Shown here piece after piece: positions 32,471-43,908 of a stretch of DNA of 64,000 nt. Each line of letters begins with the position of its first letter. Within the stretch, counting starts at the first letter, position 1. Made by a program: the position numbers and the translations under genes. The DNA lies in contig NC_081146.1 in the NCBI RefSeq assembly GCF_958295425.1, positions 3,596,041-3,660,040 on the forward strand. Direction: 5' to 3'. The notes beneath the pieces were generated by a model. That model saw only the letters and a program-made list of their open reading frames with translations, was not told where the DNA came from and did no database searches. The DNA comes from Solea solea (lineage: Eukaryota > Chordata > Actinopteri > Pleuronectiformes > Soleidae).

Positions 32471-34002
32471 AAGTGTATTTTTGGGGTTAGTCCTGCTCTC
32501 TGTCGCCCTCTTTCTCTATCAGTGGTACAAGCAGCCTCACAGCAGGAGTCTATTCTTCTTTCTGTTCTTCTTCTTTACCTAAACCTTCAATAGGAATTTT
32601 TAATTCTTAATTAACTTTAGTGCCTTTTTGCATTGCTGTAAGACACGTTTGTGGGACAAATACATCTCAGCAGCAAACCAAAGGTAGAAGTGTATGAGCA
32701 GGTGCAGTGACTCTGCAGTGATGTAGAGTGCTGAGGTTTTTCAATATCATTGCAGTGTTTGAGGCGGTGAAATGCTTACTATGGCTCTGGTTCGTCATCA
32801 AGCCATATTTTTTTAACACTGGAAAAAAACAAAAAACATTAGCAGTCTTTTCTCCACAATTCCAGACACTATTTTCTCACATACATAACTTTGCATTTGC
32901 TTTAAAGTTCATTCAAACTAAAGTACACCAGTCTCCAAACGGCATATTAAATTTAGATTGAATAAACTTGATTTATTTAGGTATGGGTTCAGTTATTTAA
33001 GTTTGTCAAGCCCTTTTCTTTTTTCAGGGTACATGCCAGTTAAAAAAAACACAACCAAAAAACCTGAACTATAACTGCTTTAATTATGCAAACATCAAAA
33101 GGAATGAGGCAAAAAAGGAAATAAACTTTGCATTGAGAGAAAGGAATGAAACCAAAAGCAATTGATGGCTTATATAGTCATTAGCCAATAATGTTGTAAA
33201 TTTACAACAGTGGAGGTTTAAGAAGTTTGAGGGAGATAATTCTCGACATTATTGCATATATATGTAACTGAATTATTGCTATGTTTCCGTAATGATGCAA
33301 CCGCAGTGTGACTATTACCACTTGATTATTTACATGCTTATAAAATTGCTGATATTTTTAAGAATTTAAGATATACTGCAAAGACCGTGCAACTAGATTG
33401 GTTACTTGTCAATATCATTTACTATTAGAGCGGTGATTTCATGTATGTGGTCTCTGTCCTTGAGCGGTTCACTGGCATGTTTCCAGAATGCACAATGAGA
33501 GCAGGGAGCACACTGACCCATTTAATGCCACAGAAAACCACCTGATTCTGAGAGTTAGTGTATTTGAGGGTGAGCTTACTGGTCCAGACACTTGTGGTGG
33601 GTGTGTTTTTTGCCATCAACAACAAACACTGTGGTCTTACAGCAGACGAGCAAGCTGTCTGTGTGAGGGGGTTGAGACTGGCCGGTGGTGGTTTGGGATG
33701 ATGGACCACGGGGAGTAACCGTGCCTGGGCCCTCAGATCAGGAATGGCAAACAAACATTAGAGGGACAGTGCTTGGGGAAATATTTGACTCTGACCAATG
33801 GACAGGAGTTAAAAGATCATGGGATAGCAGCATGGGGGGCAGAGAGGGTAGAGGACACTATGCCACCTCTAATTGGTTTCTCTTTCTGGATCATCCATTG
33901 CTCCCATGGAGAGCTGCTGTGCTCAGAAAGCCACAACTGAGAGCCAAGCAAAGCCTATTGGATTTAAAGGGAATCTGTATCTTAAAGGGGTTGCAGGGAA
34001 AA
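32471..34002. other. Unassigned non-coding DNA
   Basis: No gene recognised. The overlapping ORFs around 33,425-34,047 (76-120 codons, both strands) have no recognisable domain. Confidence 0.45.
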
Positions 34003-34025
34003 GGGGGTGGGGGTGGGGTGGGGGG
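34003..34025 (+). repeat. G-quadruplex motif with one-base loops
   Basis: Four G runs (5, 5, 4 and 6) are separated by single T residues, the most stable class of intramolecular G-quadruplex predicted from sequence. Confidence 0.85.
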
Positions 34026-37000
34026 CATCACAATCAATAATTCATAAGGCCTTTCCTTATTAGGGTTTCTCCTGACTGGGCTAGTAGTTCTTATGCCCAG
34101 CTCTGTGTCAGATGAGCAGCTTCTTAGAAGGCAAAGCCACACAGGAACTGCCAGGGCTGCTTTGTTGCCAGATGCCGACTCTGTCATTTCCACTGGGCAC
34201 TTCCACATTTTCACCACATTGCAAATCCCTTTGTTACTCATGGTTTCTTAGAAAATTCTAATATGAATCAGCCCTCTTAGCATAACAATGACTATAGAAC
34301 TTGGGTTAGCAAACCTTACTTGCTCACAGAGGAAAAATAATATAAAAAATAATTCACAGACTTACTTGGAGGAGAGTTTAGCTTCTTTCACACTAAAATG
34401 AGTGGGTATGTGTTATTTTTGAACCCCATGTTAAACTGTAGAAAAGGTGATTAACATCATTACCATTGCCAGTGGCTGTTTCTCCCCTGTGGTGCTTTTT
34501 TCACCCCTGCATCAACAACTTCATTATTTTGTATATTTTAACGTTTTCCCTTGTTAAATCTCAACAGTGAGTTAGATTAATTAAAATATATTCAGCATTG
34601 TCCAAGTTGCAAAAACTATAACATGGTCATGGCTAGCAGCTAAGATGAATGCGTGTCTGAGCATCGTGATAGAAATGTCACCAGAATCTGCCTTAAAATA
34701 TTCTCCACTAGGTCCTTTTCATTCTTACAAGTGTGGATTAGACCACAAATTAAAAAAACCAACCTGTTTACTTTGCAATTTGACCCAGGAGTAAATGCCG
34801 ATTAAATACATTCCCACTTGTCAAAAATATGTTTAAACCTGGGATTAAACAGGTTTTTTTGATGAGTGGCATTTTTGTCTTATAATGTCGGAATGTAGGG
34901 TTTTTGTTTTACATAGAACAATTTAAAAGATATATTAATAATGCCAAGCGTAAGAGATGTTTGACTGCTTCCCGACATTGACCAAGGGGCAGGTTACTCC
35001 TTGTCTATGACCAATAAAGACACACAACCTTTCCTACCAGATTAAAGATGACAAACCATCGCAACCCAATTCACCATATAAATTGGAACGAGAGCAAATG
35101 TAGGCATCATGTTTAGGAAGCAAATACAACTTTGATTACAACTTTTTATGCAACATTTTATGCATGTGCAATTACAAACATCCACATGTGAGATACTTTA
35201 TACATGTGACCAAATAAGGACATTAAGGTGGAGAAAGCAGGCATACCTGCATCCCTGTCTGGTGTACAGGAGGAACATGCATGGATATTGGTTGCATTGT
35301 TCAGGATATTTTCTGTCATTTGTTTTTATTTTTGTGAAAAAACTATAAATTAAAATAAAACATAATACCCCCACACACTTGCTCAATACAATCCTATGTG
35401 TGGCAACATCTCTCTAATACAAAATATAGACTATGTTGTCAGAGCACATGCTGAAATGCGAGCATTATCTAGATTCACACTAATTTTCACCTGTTTCGTA
35501 GATATCAGCGCCTACAGATGCATGATAATTACCTCTGCAGTGTGTCTGCCTGATGTATACGTCCCCTCAGACCAAAAGTCAACTTCTGTCACAACATTTT
35601 CTCATAGAGACTCTACTCTCACATAGAGAACAGAGAAACTTTCAGTAAATCTCGTCTCTGTACCTGCACAGGCACCACAAATCTGAGGTGACTAATAACA
35701 TGTGGAGCTGAGGCCAGGTCTCCTCTCATTAGACTGCAGCTGCAGCACATTAAAAGCACATGAATTGACCATGTGGTAAGATCAAGTCATGACCCAACCC
35801 GCTCCACTGGGTGCATCTCTTTCATCAGCTCCACCCAGGTCTTTCCTCACGCCTTGTTTGGCCCATCATCCCGACCCATAAACTTGCCAAAAAATGTGCT
35901 GGCACTTAAATGTTACCTTGCAGTTACTGCACCTTTGACCTGCTGGAATCTAATGTCTTTTTCCGTATGTCTCACCATTTTAATGTCTAAGATGTTCAGA
36001 TCACCCTGCAGTGATGGATGAGATTCTGAATACATTACAGATAAAGACGATGGGGGGAACAGTGTGTGAGGTGACATTGCTGGGCACAATGAATTCTACA
36101 TGTTCCTTAATGCCACTAAAAGTGACTGTTGTGCAGGTGGGAGCCATGATGCGAAACAGATAAACAGTGATTACACTCACCGTGATAAATGAAAGGGCAG
36201 CTCGCCAGTGTGAAGAGTTTTACTCATCATAGATCACAATTTGTGAGCGCTGCTTGCTTGAAATGCTCGAGTCAGATTTAAGACAACACTTTTATCATTC
36301 AGTCAATACGGTTTTATGCAGGTACACTGTTTCCAACATTACAAAAGGTGGCTACAATAGCAAAGCACCAGCTTCTATGTACAGATAAGACATTGTCACT
36401 TAAATGATGATGATGGCATCCTCCCTGGTACACAGGAAATGGTCAGTAAAGGATAGTTTATTACCCAATAATATAGTTTTATATGACATCTTTGCAACAG
36501 GTAACTGCAAAATGACATAATCTACTTACACGTTGCACTTAACACGTATTTCTGCCTAATAGTACTTCAAAAGCTCACACAAAAACATTTATGCTTGTTT
36601 AAGGGTACAATAGACATAATAACTTTTGAAGTAATTAAATAATCTGAGAAAGAATAAGACTTCTGCTCCTCCTCTGTGTACTGTTTACAGCATCACAAGT
36701 ATATATTTAGTGGCATAAGAGTATTTGACCAATCACAGCATAGGGAGCGAGGTGCAGGTGCTCCCATTGGCTGTTCCACTACACCTACTCTGCTCAAGGG
36801 GTCCCTCTGGTGGACAAACCATTACTCCAGCATTGGCAACAACTGCCAATGTTGCACAGAAACAAAACAATGGGACAAAGTTTAAAAGAGAGTTGGACAA
36901 TAAATAAAGTAAAATAGGTCAATATTGAGAATGTTTCAGAGGAGAACAGGTTTCCTTGGGTCACCTATCATGGATGGAATGTCCATGGTCTTCTTATGAG

Positions 37001-37060
37001 AGCAGCTGAGGACAGAAAGCTGCCAAGTATTATAACAACCTGTGGACGAATCTCAAATAT
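34026..37060. other. Unassigned non-coding DNA
   Basis: No gene or repeat family was identified with confidence. Short AT-rich ORFs only. Confidence 0.45.
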
Positions 37061-37065
37061 CAACT

Positions 37066-37322
37066 ATTTTTCCATCAACTGAACTTACTGTAGCTTTAAT
37101 ATGGATCAAACCAACAAGTAAAACCAAACCAAACCCATCTTGGACACCTCGTCTGAACACACTGCATTGTGATAATAGTCAATCTGACACTTTTCCCATA
37201 CGTGTCATGTGCAATTATGTGATGAGCCATAATGAGGATGCAAAACACAAGAGATGCTCTTGTGCAAAACCCTGTCGATTACTAATGACTGTCCCTATTA
37301 ACAACTGCGAGTTCTCAGTTTA
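37066..37322. repeat. Left copy of a diverged direct duplication
   Basis: The blocks 'catcaactgaacttactgta', 'gtgtcatgtgcaattatgtg' and 'gatgctcttgtgcaaaaccc' then 'attactaatgactgt' recur in the same order at 37,720-37,890. Confidence 0.6.
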
Positions 37323-37719
37323 GAGATCCTGCAAGTTGAATAACACATACCAGCACATCAGAGCTCACAAATTAACACTTTGTGAGCTCTCTATTGTTGT
37401 TTTGTTTAATTGAAATAAAAATGTGGTATGACAAATGATAATCTCCCAGAAAAGACGAATAAAAATCTCAACATGTCAAAATATTTCTTCAAATTCTAAA
37501 ACATTCGCTTCACCTAAGACTGTTTTCAAGTTATTAAGTCTCTAAAAATAATACATGACTATAAATAGCTTTATAACAATGACAGTCATGCTGTTCATGG
37601 AGTATTGAGCACCTTTGAAGTTTTACATTTAGTGGATTATCGCTGGTAATGTGTTTAATGGCGTGTCACCACATTTTCTCCAGTAAACGATCACCACTGA
37701 AAGAGTTAAGTTCCTGAAG

Positions 37720-37890
37720 CCCATCTTCAACTGAAGCCACGGTACTGTAATTATGTACTTTTTGTCCTTGTGCATCATATGTATCATGTCAGATTATGTC
37801 AAGAGAAACAAAACACAATACATGCTCTTGTGCCAACCCTGGGAATTACTAATGACTGTTTGTTAATTGCTAGTTGAAGTTCTGTTTTAG
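37720..37890. repeat. Right copy of a diverged direct duplication
   Basis: 'catcttcaactgaagccacg', 'acatgctcttgtgccaaccc' and 'gaattactaatgactgtttg' correspond to the left copy 570-650 bases upstream. Identity is patchy, so the event is old, or both copies derive from one dispersed repeat. Confidence 0.6.
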
Positions 37891-38489
37891 AACAACTGAG
37901 GTGGCTGCAGAGATGAGGACTTGAATTCCTGCATCATTCAGAGTGAAACCAGCAATCTTGTTACAGTAGATGAGTAATAAATAATACAAAATTTGTAGTA
38001 AAAGTGAAAAGCTGTCAAGTTAAATATTTAAATTGACCAATATGATATGAGAGGTATCAGTATGTTCATATGAAGTATAATTGTGTTTCAAAAATAACAA
38101 ACGATTCATTTAAAGGCTCATTAAAAATTACAAACCTACTAAGAAGTAAATAAAATGTGAAACAAAGGCCCTTCCTTTGATCCATTAAATAAAGCCTTTT
38201 ATTTCAATGCAATAAAGGTGTTGCAGCTGAGTAATGAAAGCATTTCAAATGACAAGCACTTGGCATCAATGCCACATAAATACCTCATTTGTATCAATTT
38301 AGTGGGAGGGTTCATTCGTCACCGAGCTTGTACCTTTCCTTGTCTGCTTGTCGTCGGTGGAATGCGAAATCAATGCCTTTGAGATTCCACCTGGAATTAC
38401 GCTTTAATTTATTCTCTTTTTCATGCACCGTTAGGATCTGCATATCAAATTAAGGAGTAAGCGTCAAGGCCAGAGACGATCAGAGAGAA
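37891..38489. other. Unassigned non-coding DNA, possibly conserved in part
   Basis: 38,310-38,480 is non-repetitive, with words such as 'cgctttaatttattct' and 'tctgcatatcaaattaagga' that resemble homeodomain and POU sites. Enhancer status is only an impression. Confidence 0.2.
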
Positions 38490-38516
38490 CCCCCCCCCCC
38501 CCCCCCCCCCCCCCCC
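38490..38516. repeat. 27-base C homopolymer
   Basis: An uninterrupted run of C, equivalent to a G run on the minus strand. Exact length is prone to assembly and sequencing error. Confidence 0.9.
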
Positions 38517-38799
38517 ACCAGCGCAGTACTGTTTACTTTGCCTGGCCATATAATCTCAGTCTAAAGTGGCTGAGAATCCTCTTTGATGTCGTTGACAACT
38601 CTGAGTACGTAATGAAGCAGACTTTGTCTCGATGGGAACACAACCTGTCTGAAATCAACCAACGTGGGGCGACCGCACCTATCAATGCCACAGCTTGAAT
38701 TTGAAATATTTAAGTAATATTTAGAGCCTCACAAAGCTGAGAGGGAATACTCTATGCAGGTGAACGTTTTAAAATGTAGATTTCAAGGTGATAATTTGA

Positions 38800-39075
38800 G
38801 CAGATGGACATATTCGAGGAACAGGTCAGGTTGGACAGTTTAAAGATTAAGTAAGAGAGTGAAGCTTGGGATGGTTTGATCACGTGCAGAGGAGGGATCG
38901 TGGTTATTGGATAAAGGATGTTGAAGATGAAGCAGCTGGGCAGGTTCATGGATGTTTTAAAGGAGGACATGAGGACAGTTGGTGTCACAGAAGTGGACAC
39001 AATGGACAAGACAAGATGGAGGCAGATGATCGGATGTGGCAACCCCTAAAGGGAGAAGCTGAAAGAAGTGTAATT
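38800..39075 (+). pseudogene. LINE reverse-transcriptase C-terminal remnant (copy C)
   Basis: In one frame G-W-F-D-H-V-Q-R-R-D-R-G-Y (about 38,869-38,907) matches the W-F-G-H-V-Q-R-R-x-S-G-Y segment of the family. The DNA then follows copy B: 'aggatgttgaagatgaagca', 'aaggaggacatgaggacagt', 'cccctaaagggagaagctga'. Frameshifted and isolated, so inactive. Strand is opposite to copies A and B. Confidence 0.85.
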
Positions 39076-40090
39076 TCAGTCAGGAAGATGACTCTTTTTC
39101 TTGCGTAGGTGTAGTTGTTATGTTTAATCCCGCATGCGCACCCTCAATTTTCCCTTTCATTTCCTGAGGCTGTCAATTAAGAGATCAGCTCTTCATCAGC
39201 TAGTGTCATCTATCCAATAACACGGCACCTCGTCATCGCTGCTTACAGCCTCATCATACTACTGATGGATATTCTCTTCCTGCATTATGGCTGGACCACA
39301 CTGCCAAATGTCAGCTCCTGCATGTGTTAATCAATCATGCTGTCAACACCAGGCACCTCACTGAAGCACTGACCAGATTGTCATCCATTCCACACTCTAT
39401 ATGAACAGTATTTACGCACTCAAAAATAGGGGTACAAGACGGGAACATATCACTAGTACAATATTATGTATGGGGATGTCAGAAATTTACCCTTTGACTA
39501 TGAAAGAGGCTAAAAAGTGAATAAAATCAAAAGCAGGAACAAATTTGTAAATTTTTCAGTCTGAGGGCGCATTCCTTTTAAAATGAAAATTATGTTATAT
39601 GATCACTTTGTGAAAATGTAATGAAAAAAAGTGGGTACATTTCTGTACCATAGTATTGTTGGATTCTGAGGATACATTCAGGGTGAACATTTAGAGTTGA
39701 ACTGAACAATCACATCCTAAATGCATATGCACCCTTATTTGGAAAGAAACAACTGTCTACACTGCAAAGAAACCTAAAAAGAAAAATAAAGTGTAAGAAA
39801 ATGTACATCATAAAACATGTCTCACCCATATATTAAGTCACTTGTAGCCACTGTCACAATATTTACACATATTTTATCATGATTCATTTTCATTTTCCAC
39901 TGGAAAAACAAACCAGCAACAAATAATCCTTCATAAACAAATGCCTTAATAACAATAGCAAACATTGAGAAGTGCAAATAAACATAAATACAAAGAGTTT
40001 ATTTATTACTTACAAATTCAACAGCAAAAATGCTGTTTAATCGTGTTTGACCCCTCGCTCGCTCTCACTGCCTTGATCATAGAGCTGGTA
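39076..40090. other. Unassigned AT-rich non-coding DNA
   Basis: No gene or repeat recognised. Confidence 0.45.
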
Positions 40091-40091
40091 C

Positions 40092-40500
40092 CAGTGGCGA
40101 ACCATGAGCACTACAGCTGGGCCTTCACCTCAGCCAACAGTACGATGAATTGAAAGCGTTAAACAACTGCAATTCTTTAATTAACGATGACAAGGGTGTA
40201 AACAAATAGACCATAACATCAATAACATTCCTCGCAACAACATACATTCTCAACATCAACTTCATAAAATCGGAGACCATTATGGCTACATAGTTGAAAT
40301 TAAATAAACATACTCAGTGCAAACAAAGCCAAAATCTTGAAACATATAATGAGGTCACCCCGTGACACTGCTGACACCAACACTGAGGCTCATTTCATCA
40401 CCATGGACAGCGCCATGAATCACGCCACACAACAAACCCTCCTCAAACTACAATACAATTTCAAACGCACAAGCTGGTAATACAAAGACTATTTTTTAAG
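40092..40500 (-). mobile_element. Probable 3' flank of a decayed hAT transposon
   Basis: 'cagtggcgaaccatgagcac' at 40,092 looks like a hAT terminal repeat (cagtggcg...). It lies beyond the 3' end of the minus-strand transposase remnant at 40,862-41,185, where an element terminus would be expected. The opposite terminus was not found, and the intervening AT-rich DNA carries no other mark. Confidence 0.35.
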
Positions 40501-40509
40501 ATACAAGGA

Positions 40510-40625
40510 AGTGCAGTGTGCCCGGCCCCTCCGGGGTCCCACCTTGGCCGGCGCGTGTAGGCCCTCACTTTCACTGCAGGGCACAGTCCACCGGCGGCCG
40601 GGGAGAGGACCCGCGAGGGGATCCC
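40510..40625 (-). rRNA. 28S rRNA-like GC-rich fragment (pseudogene)
   Basis: Read on the minus strand, 'cagtgaaagtgagggcct', then 'acgcgccggccaaggtggga' and 'ccccggaggggccgggcaca', parallels the large-subunit rRNA segment I recall as caatgaaagtgagggccggc, gcgcgccggccgaggtggga and tcccgg...ccgggcgca. Length and order agree. Differences are mostly CpG-to-TpG/CpA type or small indels, as expected for a methylated, non-functional insert. The upstream part (to 40,625) is GC-rich but aligns poorly. It is a dispersed rRNA pseudogene fragment, not a functional rRNA gene. A 28S-derived SINE head is an alternative. Confidence 0.5.
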
Positions 40626-40861
40626 TCTGCACATTCTCAGTTTTTTGTATGTGTATGTGTTAGCGTTATTTGTCCTTTTCCCTAATAGGAGTGTCAGAGC
40701 CACACAATACACTGTAATGCAGTGCATATTGTAATGAAACGTCAAACGGATGAAGTACCCAGCACTTTTCAAACCACACTTCAGCTATGGTTATTGTCCA
40801 CTGCACTTTTATAAACAAAGTGACGCCGTTGATGTGGCTTACAACATAGGCCTACCTTACA

Positions 40862-41185
40862 TGAAAACAAAATCCATTCGTGGTCTTTCCTTGTGAAGTG
40901 GGCGATGGCAGCGTAGTAAAGTCTGTCCTTTGACTTGAGCTCCAAAAGATGTCCTTTCTCTGTGGACATCAGGACCAAAGCTCCCAGGCGGTCCTGTCCA
41001 GTACTGTTTCTGGCGTGCGTCTTGATTAGCTTGAGTGCCACGCTCCATGGGGGAGGTGGACACGGGGATGGTCAGAACCAGGCAGGTGAGGGGACACAGC
41101 TGCAGCATGCCCTCAGTCAGCTCGTTAAGTGTCAGAAAGTGCAGCAGGTCTGATGGGCTCCGTGCTTCAAAGTTTGCCAAAGTTT
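40862..41185 (-). pseudogene. hAT transposase C-terminal (dimerisation) pseudogene
   Basis: Minus-strand frames carry, in order, L-V-L-T-I-P-V-S-T-S-P-M-E-R, then (after a frame change near 41,045) A-L-K-L-I-K-T-H-A-R-N-S-T-G-Q-D-R-L, then E-L-K-S-K-D-R-L-Y-Y-A-A-I-A-H-F, and (after a second frame change near 40,890) E-R-P-R-M-D-F-V-F. This is the conserved C-terminal dimerisation region of hAT transposases (T-x-P-x-S-x-A-S-x-E-R ... L-K-x-I-K-T ... R-x-S-x-G-Q-x-R-L ... F). Two frameshifts and the missing N-terminal and catalytic parts make it inactive. It could be the source type for the hAT-like MITEs nearby, but termini are not matched. Confidence 0.85.
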
Positions 41186-41269
41186 GTACATGACTGTCAG
41201 TTCAGTTTTAATTCCAGTTCTGGAGTTGGACTTCCATTTTTTATTACTTGAAGTTTTTCTGTGAAAGGC

Positions 41270-41345
41270 CACCTTGACGAAGGCGATGCTAGCACTGCTC
41301 TCTCAACCTTCCGCACCGCTCTCTCAACCTCTCTCAGCACTCTGG
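41270..41345. repeat. Small tandem of ctctctcaacct words
   Basis: 'ctctctcaaccttccgcacc' is followed by 'gctctctcaacctctctcag', a local duplication beside the hAT remnant. Confidence 0.6.
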
Positions 41346-41516
41346 GGGCGGGGTCTGCAGTTAAACCTGCGCTGTTAAACCTGTGGGATTCGAGAAGTCC
41401 TAACCAATTAATGAGCCAGCTAACCGGGCTTGACAGTAAACTTAACTTTAGAACATAGATGAGAGAACATTTATTAAATGTATTGTATTAAATTAAATGA
41501 CATAGATTTTTTAAAT

Positions 41517-41548
41517 AATATATATATACATATATATGTATATATATA
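41517..41548. repeat. (AT)n/(ATAC) microsatellite
   Basis: An alternating ta tract with one internal palindromic 'atatatacatatatatgtat'. Confidence 0.9.
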
Positions 41549-41559
41549 AGCAACAAACA

Positions 41560-41925
41560 CTTTTAGGTCGGTACTGTGCTTTTCCAACTCAACATTCACT
41601 CGATTAGCTAATCTGCCAATCATATGCTGAAGTTCAAAGCAAACATCAGATCAAGGAAGAAAGAGGATTTAAGTGTATTTGAACATGGCATTGGTTGTTG
41701 ATGCCAGATGGGCTGGGCTGAGTATTTCAGAAACTGATGATCTACTGGGATTTTCACACACACACACCTCTCTAGTGTATACGGAGAATGGCCTGGAAAA
41801 GAGGAAAATATCCAGTGAAAATGCCTTGTTGATGCCAGAGAATGACTGGCTGAACCTTAAATGAGACAAGCTACAGCAGCAGAAGACCACACCAGGTGCC
41901 ACTGCTGCCACACAGATAATAGTAA
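41560..41925 (+). pseudogene. Tc1-like transposase remnant (DNA-binding domain)
   Basis: One frame (about 41,705-41,800) reads A-R-W-A-G-L-S-I-S-E-T-D-D-L-L-G-F-S, then V-Y-T-E-N-G-L-E-K-R-K. This matches the helix-turn-helix of Tc1-like transposases (A-G-L-S-I-S-E-T-A-x-L-L-G-F-S-R-T-T-I-S-R-V-Y). It continues through 'gaaaatgccttgttgatgcc' to 'cagcagcagaagaccacacc'. The catalytic domain and 3' end are missing. The 3,330 remnant shares the middle block and has the opposite (3') end. Confidence 0.85.
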
Positions 41926-43195
41926 TTTTTCATCTTCAAATCATGCACCATTATGTCTAAACATCAAGGGGGGACTCTATAAATACTATATCACCATATT
42001 TCACCTGCAAAATCTGTAATAAATAATTATTTTTACTTCACTTGTCTCTCGTGATTGATGAATAAAAAATGCACTTCAAAGTGTACACTTTGTACTTTAT
42101 CTCTCTGCTTCCAGGATTATTTATTTTGCTCTGTCATCTGCAGTTTCATTTGTTGTTTTATCTGAGTAATTGTTGGATTTTTTTTTGGTGTGGTGCTGTT
42201 GCAGTTGCTGCATGAAAAGCTTTGCATCTTATGAAGATTCTCATAAAATAATCACAAACAAGACAAGAACTATTAGATGCCGTTTGCCATGGAAATTAAT
42301 CACGCTTTTGTTTATTGAAGGAAAAATTTTAATATCGCATTCTCTTTGAAATGATGAACTGCAACAAAGATGAAAACAAGTTAATTTCTTAATCCATTTC
42401 CCATTTGCCTATTACCCTTGAGTATTGGCAAGTTTTTGTTTTTGTATTTTTAGAAAATAAAATCGCTTTTGTTGTTCTGAATCATTTGTGCTATTTTGTG
42501 TTTGTTTGTGCACTGTGTTCTCTTTCCTTCTGATGTAGATGGTAATTCAGGTCAAGTTATGTCAGACACCATGTTATAACTGTGTCTCTACCATGATGTG
42601 TGTGACTCTGCCACATGAAAATGTTGAAACTCTACATGCTGAGGACAAAAGAAAGACAATGCATGTTATAAATGTTAATGTACTCATGAACTGGTGACAT
42701 CCCAGTTCAAGTCAAGCAATTTAAACATGACTGTGTCACACTAAGACATAAGGAGACGTTATAGAGATTAGTGTTAGGTTAGGCTGTGGAAATACTGCAT
42801 ATACAGCATATACCATTTCAATCCTTGTGCAGCTTTAAAAAACAGGCTGCATTCTTACAGTCGCTCAGGTGATCTCTATAATTCACAGTGCAAAAAAAAA
42901 AAAATGGAAAAAGTCTGGTCTGTGTGCAGAGGCAGTTGTGTCAGCACTTTGGCTGGAGCTTTGCCAAACCCACACCGTTGAGATGCCGTGACATGACAGA
43001 TGTGAAACATGTCCAGTGTCTGTTCTGCACCACTGTGGGACAATGTTTCTTTGCAATAAGTCTACTGGACATTATCAGTGAAGTGTATGCATATGTCTAA
43101 CCAATCACCTTTCATTAAACTCTATCATTGTTTCCCACACAACAGCTTGAAGTGGGTAGACAGAACACACACATCATACCACACTGATGCCTTAG
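41926..43195. other. Unassigned non-coding DNA
   Basis: No gene recognised. A 12-base A run lies at about 42,893. Confidence 0.45.
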
Positions 43196-43200
43196 CGGTA

Positions 43201-43908
43201 TTAAAGGAATAGTTCAGTTTTCTGAAGTGTGGTAGTCTGTGATATGCCTGAGACATGGAGGCTCCCTCTCACTGAAATTGATTTTAGCCACGTGACAAAA
43301 AGCTCACTTACAAAAATCTATGCCTCCTCGAGTCTACGATATCTTAAGGATATGTTTCTGAGTAAAAACTGAAGCTTTGTAAACTGCTCACTTGACAAAC
43401 CAAAGTCCATTGAGAAAATCATTGATTTTGCATTAGGACACTCAGGAGCTCTCAATCCACTACTGCCTCTGTCAATAAGTTCAAAAGTGTTACATTGTGA
43501 CTTCCTTTGTTTGCTTTTACCAAAGTGACAAACTTACCTAAGGGGGCAGCAGTACAACAGAAGCTCCAGTGTCCCCGGCAGCTGAAATTGATGATTTTCT
43601 GTATGGACTTTGGTAAAAAACTCCAGTTTCCAATAAGAAAAGGCAGTACTAACAGCAATGTGAAGACGTTAAAATATTCTTGAGCTATTGTAGACATAAA
43701 CAATTGTAGTTGAGCCTTTTGTTAAGTGGAAAGTGTTCATCTTTGTTTTCCCACCAGCACGCATGTTTTCAGTGGCAATGTCGGTGTCTCAAGCTGGTTA
43801 TCAGCATGGGGTGGGGGGGGGGGGAGGGCATGCACCGCTCAGGCGACTCTCACTATGTATCAGTGTCTCACACAATCACACTTCAAAAAACCTGAACTGT
43901 CCCTTTAA
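43201..43908 (+). mobile_element. TTAA-type MITE family B, complete copy
   Basis: The left end 'ttaaaggaatagttcagttt' and the complement of the right end, 'tttaaagggacagttcaggt', form an imperfect inverted repeat that can be followed for about 30 bases. Inside are the family words 'gtaaactgctcacttgacaa', 'ccaaagtccattgagaaaat', 'ccactactgcctctgtcaat' and 'tgtatggactttggt'. It ends in a G-run region. No coding capacity. TTAA ends point to a Kolobok/piggyBac-type target preference, by inference. Relatives: 4,820, 46,845-47,730 and 63,587. Confidence 0.8.

Noticed and set aside
33425..34241. Overlapping 76-120 codon ORFs on both strands as a gene
   Set aside because: No splice pair, start context or recognisable motif. 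Overlap on both strands suggests a locally stop-poor composition.
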